A stretch of 64,000 bases of DNA from Epiperipatus broadwayi (GCA_028023455.1 JAQFVV010000455.1:126001-190000); one strand, 5' to 3'; counted from the first letter of the stretch, positions 12,300-25,944 are shown. The notes: generated by a model not told the origin, from the letters alone. A program made the numbers and translations.

Positions 12300-12859
12300 G
12301 CTGTCTAAAGAAATAAGAAATATTTTATCCTGATGAATTTGACTCTGGTTATAATCTTAAATTCATTGACTAACTTATAACTAATTTTACTAAAATATAC
12401 TCTCAACAAGTGCGAAAATACACAACTGCCAGTTGGTGATCTGTATTTAAAATATTTTCAAGATTAGTTTAAAATGGATAATCCTTTGTCATTGTTTTCA
12501 ATTCTCTAACTTGCCTACAAATCAAATTGTAAAAAATTAATTAAGAGATTCTGCAGATACTAATTAGTATGACATCTGATGTTTTTTATTACTAATGTAA
12601 ATGACAGGAAACTGTACTTTATGACCACGCTATAGAGCAGAAAAAATTGCTAATTTATTATTTTCTCTTTTTTTTTTTTTAAAAAAAAGCATTCTTTAAA
12701 AGAATTTCTAACATATTTATTTAAAAACTATTCATGATGTAACTAAAATATTTTATGCAAAACAAAAGCAATTACCTATGCAGAGCTGCTTAGCTTACAG
12801 TAATATTAAAATAATCATAAGAAAATAGAAATCATGCATCAATAAAGTTTTAACTGCTT
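12300..12859. other. AT-rich DNA, no gene seen
   Basis: Nothing was recognised. Confidence 0.5.
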
Positions 12860-12862
12860 ATG

Positions 12863-12891
12863 CCCAGTGAGCGCTGTGGGCGCTCATTGGG
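12863..12891. other. isolated GC-rich perfect hairpin
   Basis: A 12-bp stem pairs CCCAGTGAGCGC (12863-12874) with GCGCTCATTGGG (12880-12891), with one G-T pair, around the 5-base loop TGTGG. It stands out in strongly AT-rich surroundings. It could be the subterminal hairpin of a transposon or a structured RNA. No flanking element was recognised. Confidence 0.6.
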
Positions 12892-13702
12892 TGATGTGTT
12901 GTTTTCTTTCTTTACTGACATAAAAAATATAAGCATGACATCAACCAAAATATGGACATTTGATACCTCAATGATGTGGCTTTTCAATGATGTCTACCCA
13001 AAAAAATTGGTTGAAATTTGGATTTTTGGCAGAGGTTTTAATAGACCGGAGTATTTAATTTTTTTTTGTTTTTTAATAATTTTTGTAATTATCATGAAAC
13101 AATAAAAGACAGAAATAGTTTACCAGCTGCAAGTCAACATTTTCCACATGTTATTCACAAACAAGGCCCACAATAGAGCTTCAACGTAATGACTCATACG
13201 TATAAAATTTTAATTTTTTTAATATTTAATTTTTTTTTTAATTTTTTGAAAAAATTCTTTTTTATTAATTTTAGTTTGTAATTAGTGTGTGTTAGTTTGT
13301 AGTTATATATTTATTTATGCTCATATAGAATTCATATCTACCATAATTTTCTAAAGTTCTTTCATAATTTTCTAAAGTTCTAATCAACTTATTTTATAAA
13401 ATAATGATTTTCAAAAAGTTTAACAATTTATTATTTATTATTTATAATTATGTTTATATAATATGTTTGTGTTTGCAAGTAATAAGTTATATCAAATGTA
13501 TAAAAAGATTGCATACACAGGCATATAATCAAATTCTGATTTTTGTTTATGTTTTTGTTTATTTTTGTTCATGCTTTGGAGTCACTCTGGTTTTGCTATA
13601 TGTTTCATAACATTATTTTCAAGTCTATAGCTAACAAATGGACTATATGCAAATAAATTATATCTATGTGATACAATAAATATAACAAGATAGCATCACT
13701 TC
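12892..13702. other. AT-rich DNA, no gene seen
   Basis: Short frames at 12860-13105 and 13404-13610 have no recognisable family. A 22-bp direct duplication (cataattttctaaagttc) lies around 13340-13380. Confidence 0.5.
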
Positions 13703-13786
13703 TGTGCATAAAGAATATAAACATCACATGTGTGCATAAAGAATATAAACATCACTGGTGTCCATAAAGAATATAAACATCACTGA
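13703..13786 (+). repeat. 28-bp minisatellite, three copies
   Basis: Three adjacent 28-bp units begin TGTGCATAAAGAATATAAAC. They differ at about three positions near the unit ends (cacatg, cactgg, cactga). Confidence 0.9.
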
Positions 13787-13799
13787 TGTAGACAAAAAA

Positions 13800-16535
13800 A
13801 TATAAAATGAAGAGATGAAACTCATTTTATCAGTGATATAGACAGAAGCCTACAATTTCTAGTTTTAGATAGAAAATAAGCCAATTGCTATGATGATTTC
13901 TTTTGTATCTTTTATTAGGATGAATCTTTTTCTTTATAGATACTTTTGACATGTGGAACTGTTGGGGTACAAGATAAAAATGAAGCATTCATAACCAACT
14001 TCTTTTGGACATTGTGAAGCTATGGATTATCTCAGATAAGACATGTTATACATGTTTAGAAAGATAATTTTGTGAGGAATACAAAGAAATTATCATTGAA
14101 GATGTAATTTGAATTTTAGTTAATGTTAATTTCCAAATTATGAACAAACAATAAAATAATAATTATTTCGGATGTGAAAATTTTTATTTATTTATTATTT
14201 TTATATAGTTATCACTATTTATCGTATGCTTCTTGTTTGCATTAGTTTTTCTAGTTTCTATTAATGTAATTTTTTTTGCTCTAACATAATTAAAACTGAA
14301 GTTATTGTGAAAATTGTGTCTCAGGCCAGTTTTTTAAAAAATTCAATATGGCGTCCTAGATCCATTAACGCCATAAAAATGTTTAGATAATATATATAAT
14401 TAATTAAATAATGTTAATTAGTGTGTATTATTAATGAAGTCCTAGTAGTATTTAAAAACAACTTTAATTAATTACTATTTTTTTTTAAAAAAGTTGCTTA
14501 TTAATTAATAAGAAGCATTAAATAATCGCAAAAGTAAAAAAGTATTTTAAAATAGCTATACGTTAATTATGAAGGTAATTAATTAACTCTATTTCTGTAG
14601 ATTAACTACTTGATTAGATTAAAAGAAGTTGTTTTTAAACTGACAGCTCTACACTAATTAAAATATTAATAGTAAAACTTTTCCCGTGTTACTGGATTCT
14701 AACTAAAAAATATCTCACGAATTTATAATACAAAACATTAACAAATATCAAAATGAACAATATATATATACACAACAATTTTACTGATTTCCTTTATAGA
14801 AACCTTCATGATCGTTCAAGCAGATATATTTGTTAGAAAAAACAATAAGTTTTATATTGGACATCTGTTTTTGACAATAACTAATTAGCAGCCTTAGAAT
14901 CATATGAGATTCCATCATATACAAATTTTATTTAAATTCGATCGCAATGTTTAATTTCATATTAGAGTTTGAACATAAATTAATAAATAATTTGTTTAAT
15001 ATCTTTTTGTGTCAGTTTAATGACAACTAACTTTTGAGGCTGCTGATGAAGTTGATTACTGATAGAAAGATATGGCCAGCACGAAATTAGCTGTTTTTTC
15101 ATCACTCATTGAGTCTTAAAGTACTTGAAAATTTCTATAGAAAGAGTTAATAAAATTGATTTATTAATACTATTTATATATTTGTGTGGTATTTAGCTTT
15201 ATATATATATATATATTACTACAATTTGAACTATACTATATTTCCTGGCATATAGGGCACAATTTTGTCTCTCAAAATAAACCTAAAACATAGGGTATGT
15301 CATATGTGTTGGTAATTAAAATTATGAGTTAAAATTTCAGTCTGAATAAAATTTTGGTTTATATTAATATATATTTATAAGTATTCTATTGCATTTTCTC
15401 CGTTTGTGGAACAGTAGTTTCAAATAAATCATTTCCATAATTTTTTCTGTTCTGTAAAGATAATAAGTGGCATGATAAGTTTTATACTTCATTATTGAAA
15501 ATAGAAGCCTTCCAGTAAAATAGAATTTGATCCACCGATATCTTGAGGTTATGATTCATTCACTGTGTGCATGCATGATCAGATTTTGAAGAGAAAGTCA
15601 CAGAACAGAAGCTGTGAAAAATAAAATCAATCAACCAAAAACTCAATTATCTGGAATTTTAGGTGACTAATGCGATGACATCAACCTTTAGATGTCTGCA
15701 TTAATAAACTTTTTAAATGATTCATAAAGATGAAGTGGAACAGTTGGATGCATTCTATGGCTTTTGATAGGAAGAAGAAAAAGGTCTAGCATTTCAGGTT
15801 TTTAAATGGGTCAAAACTTCATGGGATGCTGTGAAACATGAGACAGTTCTAAAGTCAGTTAAGACATGTGGAATTAGTAACTCACCTGATGGCACAAAAG
15901 TTGATTTGTTATATAAAAACTCAATTTTTGGAGAAGAGGCCACAAGTGATTTTTCATTCAGCTCTGGAGATGAGTTTTTGGGTTTTGAGATGAATACTAA
16001 AAGATACTATAGTGTTTCCTAGTTACATTAAATGTAGGCATAAATAACTATAAAATTAATGCAGTATTATGAAAAAATGTAGAAAAATATTTTTTCTTAA
16101 AAATGTGTTTAAGTAAGAGTTCATCTTCTACATCACTGCATCCTATATATCAATAAATATGTTATATCTATTACTACAATTTGAAATACATGTTTCAAAT
16201 ATCCAGCGCTAACATCTTTGATACAATTAACTTTAGCTAAATACATTAAGGATTATTATTAATAATTTATTAGACTAGAAATTATTATATCATCTCTAGC
16301 TCAGATGTAAATTTTGAACTATTGTCTTCACTATAAGTTTAACTGCATGTATCAAACTTTTTGTATTCACAACTTTGATACCAACCACTTTAGAATTATT
16401 TATAGAATTAGTTATTATCATATCATCCCTAGATCAGATATAAATTGTAAACCTGGTTCAACATGATTATATATTCTTTACTTAAATATAAACTCACAGA
16501 ATAAAATTAATCCATCTCTCATATACATATATGCT
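13800..16535. other. AT-rich DNA, no gene seen
   Basis: No gene was recognised. The 63-codon frame at 15831-16022 has less biased composition than its neighbours but matches nothing I know. Its surroundings show no splice-bounded partner exon I can defend. Confidence 0.45.
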
Positions 16536-16549
16536 GAGGTGATGCAAAA

Positions 16550-16645
16550 AAAAAAAGCTAGATATTAGAGAAACTGGATTAAACTTGAAGAGACAATAAT
16601 CTTGCAGTGGATAGTCACTAAAATGATAATGATGATGGTGTTATT
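16550..16645 (+). pseudogene. decayed RTE-type LINE 3' end with ATG/GAT tail
   Basis: The sequence corresponds to the last codons of the RTE ORF copy at 30655-30885 (ctggattaaacttgaagagac, tgcagtggatagtc). It ends in a short ATGATGATG tail, as expected of RTE 3' ends. Stop codons interrupt it. Confidence 0.45.
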
Positions 16646-17299
16646 GTATTAAAAATTTATAGACTAAAATGTGATACACATTTGCAGACAAACCTTCATT
16701 AGGTTTTTAAGTACCTGATAATATGTGAACAGAATCATTACATATCACTGATTTACACTTACAGCTCTGTATGACTTGTACTACAAGATATTCCAGATTA
16801 TCAAATTTAATGTCAGTTATGGATCGTGAATAATTTTGTTTATAGATGTATATTTGATCTCTTTTAGTCGTTGTATTATTTATGTAATTATTACAGCACC
16901 TACCATTTATGCTATTTATGTTTATTTAACTCAGTTTTTAGCTCAAGAATAAGAAAGGTAAAAACTTGAGATATATTAAAATAGTTATTAATAGATATGT
17001 GTTATTATTTACACGTGATGCTACACAACAACTTAAATAAATAAAATAATATTAAACAAACTAAATAGGAAATTAAATAGTAATAAATAAAGCAGTATAA
17101 AGCTTATCATTTTCATGTTATTCTTATCATTGATAGACATTCTTTGTTTTAAACAATTTTTAATTTATTTTACATGATATGAACATGTGTTTGGAATTAT
17201 TCATACATATGCAAACTATACACAAATATCTACATTTACAAACAGTGAATTATGAAATTAATTACAGATTTATATTTTAGAACATGCATATATATATAC

Positions 17300-17835
17300 A
17301 TCATCATCTTTTTTTCCAAAAAATCTATTTTTTAGTGTCTGTCTCATGATCTTCTAAGCCAATCTCAGATCCATAATAACTGAAAACACATTTACCCTTT
17401 CAACACATACATATTTCCTTTAATATCAAGTTATTTCTACCAACACTCCAACCAAGTTTAATTCTAGATTAATTTCCTCTATGTTTCCATCTTATTAATA
17501 ACTACCAAGTATTTGACTCTTAACTTCTTCTAATTCATCATAATCAATCTTTATTTTCATATTTTGAGCAAATCGATTAAACATTACTTTAGTCTTTTTA
17601 ACATTTATCTTTAGTCCTACTTTCCTACTTTCATCTGATAACTCCTGCAACATTTCCTGCAGCTCGGAAGCATTATTTGCAAAAACAACTACATCATCTG
17701 CGAAATCAAAACTTAAATAATCTCCATTTACTTTCACTCCTTTAGTTTCCCATTTTAATCCACAAAATACTTCTTGCAGCACACAGTGCATCCTAGTAAA
17801 AACATGACTTATTCTCTTTCGAAATTGTTTGCAGC
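17300..17835 (-). pseudogene. RTE-clade LINE reverse transcriptase fragment
   Basis: A 98-codon open stretch (17495-17791) holds the reverse-transcriptase palm. The catalytic box reads FADDVVVF at residues 30-37, followed by an LQEMLQEL helix and VGLKINVKKTKVMF, a classic RTE-type string. Upstream (to about 17835) a FTRMHCVLQEVF-like stretch matches the preceding RT segment. Downstream (to 17300) a YLG-like and RLAKKIM-like pattern continues in broken frames. The full ORF would be near 1000 codons, so this is a truncated, dead copy lacking the endonuclease. Confidence 0.85.
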
Positions 17836-18130
17836 AGCTTCTTTGAATTAATGCATGTATTACATAGTAACACAGTTTAACTATTCACCACAGACACTTT
17901 AAAGCTGTAGCAGGTCAGAAGTTTTGATAGATGTGTTGTAGTTTAAGTAATCATTTTCTAAATCTCCCTGCCATCACAGAATCTGGAAACTGTTTTAAAA
18001 CATACGTGTTATGGCTTCATTGCCATATTCAATTTGTATCATTTTAAAGATTTTTGGCAGTTTTTTTCAATTTAAAACAAAATTTACTGTTATAACATAT
18101 TTTTTCACATTTTATGTGTATGTATATGCT
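17836..18130 (+). repeat. dispersed repeat family D1, copy
   Basis: Shares the aatgcatgtattacatag and ctattcaccacagac blocks, and farther on a gccatca-type stretch and a ttcacattttatgtg phrase, with the copies at 11222 and 22465. It directly abuts the RTE fragment. Confidence 0.5.
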
Positions 18131-18139
18131 AGTGCCTTA

Positions 18140-19407
18140 ACCCTTGTTGTGATGAAAAGTTAAAGTGCATTTCTACATAATGTATTTATTAACTCAAAAA
18201 TGTTGCTGGAAAGAGCTTGAAGAGAGAATCAGTCACCAGTTACACTTTTTCTAAGCTGACTTTAATTTAGGTATCAAATTTACTGCACTCATAACTTTGA
18301 TACCAACCATTTTAGATACATATATTTATAATTATTATTAATCATTTATTACAATAGAGAATATTCTTAACCCAAATATAACATTCAATACTCATTTTAG
18401 ATGGTGGAAATAGTCCAATATAAAAATACAATTAACAACAATTTGTTTAAGATTTTTTAATTTTTTTTCACACTTGCTGCAAATTATTATTTTTGTTCTA
18501 TCTCAGTAATATAATTTTTTTTTATATAATAGAAACATAAAAGTGTGAACATAAAAATAATAATACATACATATATTAAAACAAAAAGTTCTATGATCTA
18601 TAGATATAAATGATATTATTTGGTTTTATCTATGTATAATTCACTGCACTATCACACCAATATTTTGGCTATGGGCGCCTCAGTGAATATTAATATAAAA
18701 AACTATCATAGAGACAGTGCAAACATTAAACTACCATAATATTAGAGCTCACCCAATCATCTCATTATCATTTGTATATTTTTAATTTTTCTGTTCTTGT
18801 TTTTTTACATCAATGTTTGCAGTATGTTTTTATAACAATATTTATTATACAATTAATAATTGGCACAACCCAGCCAAAATACCAATATAATAATACTATG
18901 AGTCATAAACAAAGGTTGAATATTTAGACTATTCTATTTGAGGATATCACAGGAAGATTTAGACATAGTGAGGACTACATTGATTGGTAACAGCTTTTTA
19001 CCTAAATTATCATTAAATCCAATCTGAGTAAAATGATGATAAGTAACACAATAATATAAAATAAAAATCTTTTTACAATTGTCAAAATTATTGTCTTTAG
19101 TGCTTTTTATTATGGGAGCCAAACTATATGCATACTTATAGACAATATCAATTTATATTAAATGGAAACTCACTCAAGTATATATATATCTTACTACATT
19201 CCTAGGAACTGCTTCATGTTAAGTATAAACTTTTGTGATCATCAAGATATTTAAAATTGTTGACAAATAATAGGAAATAGTAAAAGCTTAAAATAAAATG
19301 TTAAATTTAATATACAAAATTAATGATGTAATGATATAATTATAAAACATACACTCAAATATAAATAACATATCCAACACATAAGTAAAAACATAGATGT
19401 AAATATA
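18140..19407. other. AT-rich DNA, no gene seen
   Basis: Nothing was recognised. The frame at 18934-19122 matches nothing I know. Confidence 0.5.
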
Positions 19408-19522
19408 TGTTGTTGTTTTTTCCCAAGTGTCATAGCATCGGCCGGGACGCAAACCTGCAACCCAGGCAAATGCTTGTAAGGCAGTCGCGCTGACCTCTCG
19501 ACCACCAATGTTGTTGTTTTTT
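19408..19522 (-). mobile_element. short tRNA-derived SINE with 14-bp target-site duplication
   Basis: On the minus strand the body (19422-19508) has ATTGGTGGTCGAGAGGTCAG (A box), a cttacaag anticodon-like loop, GGTTTGCGTCCCGGCC (B-box region) and the tail tgctatgacacttgg. Perfect duplicates of TGTTGTTGTTTTTT flank it at 19408-19421 and 19509-19522. At about 87 bp it is the shortest copy in the window. Confidence 0.85.
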
Positions 19523-22066
19523 TTAAACTAGAATTGTTCATTTATAATTTAAGTATTCAAAGTTGCACTATGGGATATATGAAATACTAATGTTATTTCC
19601 ATGTTACCTGATGATATTTCTGTCTTGGGACCAAATATTATAGAATGATTAAATAGTTGCTCTTTTATATATATATTCATATGTATAAAGAATAAAAAAC
19701 AATTGCTTAATGTATAAGTGAATACTTCCAGTATTAAATCCTAAACTTCATTGATGGTTGCAAAAGTCAGAATCTAGTCAATATTAAAATGAGGATTTTA
19801 TCGTACTACACTATTTAATGTCCAATAATTACCCAAATTTAAACTAAATATTTCTAGTGTAAGATTATTGTTCTGAAGATTATAGATGTATTATCATATC
19901 TTTCACTTTGGTGATTATAATTATTTTCATTTTAAAATTATTAAGTTTAATATAAGCATGAAATACATATTTTTTTATTTGTTAAAAAGATAATCTCACT
20001 TTTCAGGGCTTTATTAATAAATACGTGCATGTTCATTTTTTTTGTTTTTAATTTACCCTACTTTCTTTCTATATATTCCAAAACTTTATGTCCTTCCACT
20101 AAATATCATGATTTATTTATTTTTTACTTTTAATAATGATATTCTGTGTATTTTCATGCGCAATCCACTATTTTGTCATCAGAATAGAAGTTCTAGGATA
20201 CACCCAAGTTATCTGCATTATGTATTTACCATTAAATAGAATAAAATAATTCGCATATATATTATCCATCTACCCAATAGTATAGTAGCCAATCAGTGAA
20301 TGAAAACTTCTGAACTGATTGCAAATTGAAAAACGGTAACAAAATCTTATTGGCCATCTTAATTAATATTGTTGTACTCGATCTTTTATTTAGATACTCA
20401 AAAATCATGTAATCTCTCAAAAAAGTGAACCTATATATATATCGTAATGGGTCTGTATCTCTACTACAACACCAAACTGTACAGAGCGTTTCTGGAATTA
20501 TAAGTACTCGCGCACATATATTAAGAAACATTTTTTAATCGTACAAAAAATAATCAATATTTAAAGTTTAAAAATAACAAGCTTTATTTAAATTTTTACA
20601 TTTTGTAAATGTAAAATGTCAGTTGCTTGATTCCTCATCTACAAAACAAAAAAAAAATATATTTGTTATTAAAGTCAGTAAATTTGTTTTTTTTTTTATT
20701 TCGTCTTTTGTAATTCTCAGAACAAACTTTGCCATTTTTTTAAGCAAAAAAACTCTATTATTTTTTTGCGTACTAATAATTTATTCGTTTGAAAAATTAA
20801 AGAGGTTTTTTACATATATATATCAATTTTTTCTCTTTTCTGGTTAAATGTGTGTGCGCGTGGATAATTGAATTGTAAAAGTAAAACGTCGTTATGGCTA
20901 ATAAATGAATGTATTCAAATTTTACCTAGGAATAAGCGAACGTTGTTTGGTGCGACTTTTTTAGGAACTGAATCTAGAATTATATTAGCAGCTAAACAAT
21001 TTTAATTATTTGATATATTGATTTTCTTTATTTTTTAATTAACCCCAATTATTAACAAAATATCAAAAAAGAATCTGTAGATATTCCAACCAGGAAATAA
21101 AAATATCAGGGACATTAATTCTGCCGTTGAAGCTATAAATTTGAAAATCATTAAACTATATGGTTCATGTTTGCCGACATTGGTAAATGTCAGTGAATGT
21201 TAAAATCTATTTATGAAGTAAATAAATGAAATAAATTGTCCTAAATTTCTTGATGAGAATCCAATAAAATCTAAGAAGAATAAAACCCAGTTGGATAAAA
21301 TGTATTCATCTGGAATCTCATAAAATGTTTATTTTTACGCCATAATTTCCTAGTTGTAGTTATCCATAGAGAGGATACTGAGATACCAGTTTCAAATAGC
21401 AAAACTATATCTTGAGTTACCGGTGGGTGTCTGATATACTTAATAACTTACTTATGCATTTTCTGTGAAGCAGTATCTCTTGTGTTATCTAGTGGAGGAA
21501 TATGTGAGAAAATAAATAAAGAGGTAGGTGTAATATTCATATAGCTTCTTATAGTAAAACTCATTTCTCAAAGAAAATAAATTTAATTGCATGAATAAAT
21601 GATTGTAAGTTTGTTTGCTTTTACTTTCTGAAGTAGAGTTTATTCAATGACAGAAAAATAACAGATAATAGATTTTACCACAAAGTTTCACCAAATTATA
21701 AGCATAAATGTGAGCTAATGCAGATTCCACTCAATATTCTTCATCTTTTATCATCAGTTTAGCTTCAATATTATTTTGACAAGTTTCTGGAAAATAAAGT
21801 TTTTAATTGCATAGTATTTTTTAAAACAATGAGAAATCAAAAAGTGAAATTTTTTTCTCTGAGATTTGAATGCATTTGTTAATGGGAACAGCAAATGTGA
21901 TACAAACTTACAGAAAATATTTCTTTAGGATGTAAGAACTCAAATTACCCTTATTAAAATTTTTTGCACATTTGGTATCACTACTTTATCTTAAACACTT
22001 TATTTAGTCACAGTAAAAGAATTTATTTGAGTCTATGCTCAAAACAAGAATATCTTTGGGATTGCA
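19523..22066. other. AT-rich DNA, no gene seen
   Basis: Several 60-90-codon frames exist (for example 20042-20239, 20262-20531, 20623-20847), but all look like A/T-bias products rich in Phe, Ile, Leu and Tyr. None belongs to a family I recognise. Confidence 0.5.
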
Positions 22067-22325
22067 CCATTAAAACAGGCAAAACTCTCTGTACAGTAGT
22101 GCTATTCAGTGCAAGCCAGAGTAATCAATGCATGCTAGAAGGTTTGTGCATAAAATTCCTATCTATTGTCTACTCATCCAATATCCCCAGACTAGTTTCT
22201 AGCTTGTACAGTGAGGAGCCTTGGATCTGAAAGCACTGCACCTAGTTAGAGAGTTTTGTCTGTTTAAAAAACATTATGAGCAAGTATTGTAAATGGTGAT
22301 CATGTGAGGTTTAGTGGATTTTAAT
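22067..22325 (-). repeat. HR2 repeat copy, minus strand, rearranged
   Basis: On the minus strand this shares the aggtgcagtgctttcagatc, ggggatattggatgagtag and attgattactctgg blocks with HR2 at 63.4-63.6 kb. Both ends carry inverted forms of the HR2 word aaacaggcaaaactc (22073-22089 and 22245-22262). The ribozyme region has lost part of CTGATGA (cactgtacaagcta) but keeps GAAACTAGTC. A ggtgatcatgtgaggttt stretch at about 22297 matches the 63180 part of HR2. Confidence 0.7.
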
Positions 22326-22464
22326 CATTGTTAGGGGGCAGAATGTAAAAGAAAATAACGATTACATGGTTGCTTATAGAACCAAATTGTCATACAGATT
22401 ATACATAGTGTATCAGTGTATTCAGTTGGAAATGTGGCTGGTCCTCTTTTCTTGATACAGGTAG

Positions 22465-22790
22465 TCAATGAATGTGTTATATAGTAAGATAGGTTAGCTA
22501 TTCATCACATATGTTTTAAGATGCTAGCATACATGGATTATGAATTACATTGTGAAATGGAACAGGGTGGTTCTTACTTTTATATATTAATCTTTGAATG
22601 CTCCTCCTGCCATCATGAAATCTTGCAAACCACTGGAAAAACTCCTGAAACTCATGTCTTCATTGTCATTTCAGTATCAGTTTTTCCCCAATTTAAAACA
22701 AAATTTAATGTTATTACATTTTTACATCATAGATTATGATTTGAAATCACTTTCCATGCTATTGTTTAGACATGCCTTCATAATGAATAG
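22465..22790 (+). repeat. dispersed repeat family D1, copy
   Basis: Has the gctattcatcacatatgttt block, a gctagcatacatggattatg stretch and a tcttgcaaaccactggaaaa stretch, which resemble 11270-11430. The overlapping frames here are not conserved as protein. Confidence 0.5.
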
Positions 22791-23259
22791 ATAAACTGTG
22801 TCACTATATAATACTTGAATTGCACAGAGAACACCCCAAGGTTAAAATAACAGTGACATTAAAGAAAATACCATTCCAAAACATTCAGAATATTGATATT
22901 CATTATTCAGAAGTAGTAACTGTGCTTACAAAGTTTCAAAAGTTATCACACCCTTAAACTGCCATTTCGGATTTTCAAACTAGTCATATTACTGAGGCAC
23001 AGGTTGTTTTTTTTTTAGAAATGCATTGTGAATAACCTTGTTTTGGGGTTCAATAAGAAAGCAAACTTTGACTGTTTGTTTGATAAATGCATTATTATGA
23101 ATTTGCTTAAAAGTTATTGTGGTATTTATGACTTGATAGAGTAATAAAAAGTAATCAAATGATTTTATTGCTCAGGAATTTATAAAAATTTGAGAACCAG
23201 AAGTATAGAAAAAGTCATAGTTTATGGACATTGAATTACAAAAATCTGCTATCCTACCA

Positions 23260-23790
23260 TTGCACTAAAACATGAAGGTTATAAATAAAATATGAAGATT
23301 CTAAACAATGTAACATCTAAAGCATTAGCAACTGGTTACTCCAGAATCTTTTTATAATAGTAATCTAAAATATTAATATCATAAGCCAAAATTAGTGGAT
23401 AGCACTATTGCATAAAAGTAATCATATTTGAGACAGAATAAGAGAATATTTTAATCATAAATAGGTTAATGATATATGCATTGTATTATCTATTTGAAAC
23501 TTAATATAGAATAAATACAGACTTCAAACCATTCAACAAAGTATGGTAAAATGTATGTTGGGAATAATAATAAGTGATCAAGTGAGAAAGAATGAACAGT
23601 TATTAATAACACAATTGAAAGAATTAAAAAAGTAAAATGAATCTGGACTAGTATATTGATAGAACAAATAACAATAAATGAAAGTTTTAAACCATAATCT
23701 CAAGAGATTGTATAAGACATAGAAAAAGAACATATGGATAGATGATATAAATACTTTTGTGGCTAAGGCTTGAAGATAAAATGTTATAAG
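23260..23790 (+). pseudogene. decayed RTE-type LINE, C-terminal region
   Basis: Broken-frame translation from about 23510 gives a LQTIQQSMVKCMLGIIISD stretch, then RKNEQL and IEQITINESF, then SQEIV and EKEHMDR. This follows the RTE C-terminal order (Q-AMER-MLGI...RD, RN, WT, PRD, RP-RW-D). Similarity upstream to 23260 is weak. Stops and frameshifts show it is dead. Confidence 0.6.
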
Positions 23791-23926
23791 TCAGTGAAAT
23801 TAGATCAAAATTAGAGAGACATTCATTAATGTGATGATGATTACCATGATAAGCTTAAAATCAATGTTTATTTCCTGCCAAGTGTTTAAACATAAATGTG
23901 CTGATCTTAAGGATATATATATATAT

Positions 23927-25480
23927 TGTAACGGAATATAATATCCCGTCACATTATTTTAAAATTAAAATAAAAGATCATAAATAAAAATTGATTTATT
24001 AAAAAGAAAAAAACTTAACTTAAAAACTGAAATGTAAAAACTGTTTAACGTATATATATAGATCGCATGATGGACAACTTTAAAAACTTTTAAAAAAAAA
24101 TAAAAATATTTGAAAGTAATTTTTTTGTAAAAAAGTAAAGATATAAAGATTTGATACTTTTGAAAATAGAAATAATGTTGATTTCTATAATCTTAGAAAA
24201 TGGAAATGATTGTCTTATTAATTAAATGATTGTTCGAAATCAAACTGGCCCTTGAGGCATTTAAAATAAAGGGTCAGATAAGAGAGTACAAAGAAATTAA
24301 ATGACCAATGCAAACACCAGAAATGTCAGCACGGACCGTAATTGAAACACCAGAGGATTAGTGACATCTTGCCGGTTAAATCCAAAGATTGGATAAGAGA
24401 CTAATAAAAATATAAAAGCCAAATTATTATTATAATTGTTATCTGAGAGCTGACTATGAAGATGTCGTTATAACTAGCTATATTGCAGATTTTCATGATG
24501 TGGAAGTCTGCAATAAATTTAATTTTCGGACAACCAGCTGAGACCTCCCTATGATAGTTAGGGACCAAAAAGGAATGGCAAGTAGCGGCTTCGTTTTTAA
24601 AAAGGAAGAACAAACAATCTAAATAAGTGATCACGAAGATGGACCTCAAAATCAGAATCCGTAAAGTATAAACTTTTACCAATTGAACTTTCTGTTAAAT
24701 AATTACCGTATAACGTCAATAAGTAATCAATCCAAAAAAAAAAAAAAAAAGAAATATAAATGAATGTACTCTTATCTGACAAAGAATAGAACTCTAAATC
24801 AATTATAAATATTTGTTTTTATATACGTTTGCTATTTCAATCATTTCCATTTTTTTTAATTTAATTATTTATGTTTGTATTTAACTAGGTTATTTATTTC
24901 TATTCTGTTTTAACTAAAATGTATTAAATTTAAAATTGGATGTAGATAGTTGCATGGATAAGGATTAATAACTATGTTTAAATTCGTTTATGTTTAGTTT
25001 AAGGGATTTTAATTTCGGGCTATTTGTTTCGTAGTTAGAGCGATGCTGGTGGAAGGATATATGGGTGTTTATATTAATGTAGTGTGAAGCATGTTTAGCA
25101 CACAGGGCAACGTGCCCACCTGAATGCATGACCACAAAGAGGCAGTCATATCGTTGCAATGTTTGCAGATGTATTTCCTGCACCATTAATCCCTTCTAGC
25201 TCTATGGACAGGGATTTATAAGTCGGCAGAAAGACCGCTCTCCCCCATACGTAGCACTCTTTAAAAATAATTATATACATGATTCCTTAGTCAGGCAGAT
25301 GCACTTTCCTGTTCTGGACACGGATCATTTCTTTCAAATAATATCACGTCAGATGCACGTTCCTGTCTGCGTGGTTTTATGCTAGCATCTTCATATTGTA
25401 TTGGTTGCAAATATATATCTGGAAGCTGACATTGGGTTGGCTACGAACTTTTAGTCTGAGATTGAATGTTTTGATAAGTT
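23927..25480. other. less AT-rich block, possibly LTR-related
   Basis: It begins TGTAACGGAATA, similar to the start at 38221 (TGTAACGAGACAG), and has a TATAAAAG-like motif at about 24410 and AATAAA near 24512. No matching second end, primer site or coding region was found, so a solo LTR is only a possibility. The (A)17 tract at 24736-24750 explains the Phe-rich minus-strand frame there. Confidence 0.25.
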
Positions 25481-25659
25481 TTTAAGTGAAAAAAATCTAT
25501 GTAGACTATCTATGCTCGACATGCTAACGTAAAATATAATTTAAATATCCATCTGTGCGATCTATTTGAAATAGTAATTTAAATTTTAAAAAATATTAAT
25601 GTTAAAATCTAAAAATAAATTTATTCCTCAATTTTAAATGTGCGTTAATAAAAATCTAT

Positions 25660-25942
25660 TTGTGTGTTAATTACTGGCAGTGGCTTCTTTTATTTTATTG
25701 TTCTAAATATTTAATATATACTTTGAGAATAGAAATCTATTAAAACTTATAAAAATGTTTAAAATCTCTGCTACTCTATGAGCTAGTGACCTTGGGAAAA
25801 CGGTCAGAATAATATATATAAAAGTTTTTTTGAATCTTAACTTACGTATCTGCCTACTATATAAATTTTTGTAGGTTCAAACGCCTAGATGGCGCCCATG
25901 TAGTGCAGATTCGTTAAAGGCTCATTTCATTGACCGTTAAAA
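25660..25942 (+). repeat. dispersed repeat family D2
   Basis: Parallels 43319-43575 over the whole length. Shared parts are the ctggcagtggctt start, ctctgctactctatgagct, tctgcctactatataaattt, aggttcaaacgcctagatgg and the tcattgaccgtta end. The aggttcaaacgcc word resembles a Pol III B box, so a SINE is possible. No A box was defined. Confidence 0.65.
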
Positions 25943-25944
25943 TA

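Noticed and set aside
15831-16022. Host protein exon
   Set aside because: The 63-codon frame has reasonable composition, but I saw no family, no convincing splice sites tied to further exons, and no conserved domain.
20042-20847. Three hydrophobic frames of 65-89 codons
   Set aside because: Composition is fully explained by T-rich DNA. No motif, no neighbours and no conserved start context.
23927-25480. Solo LTR
   Set aside because: Shares only a short TGTAACG start with 38221. No matching end or target duplication found, so it is kept only as an unclassified block.
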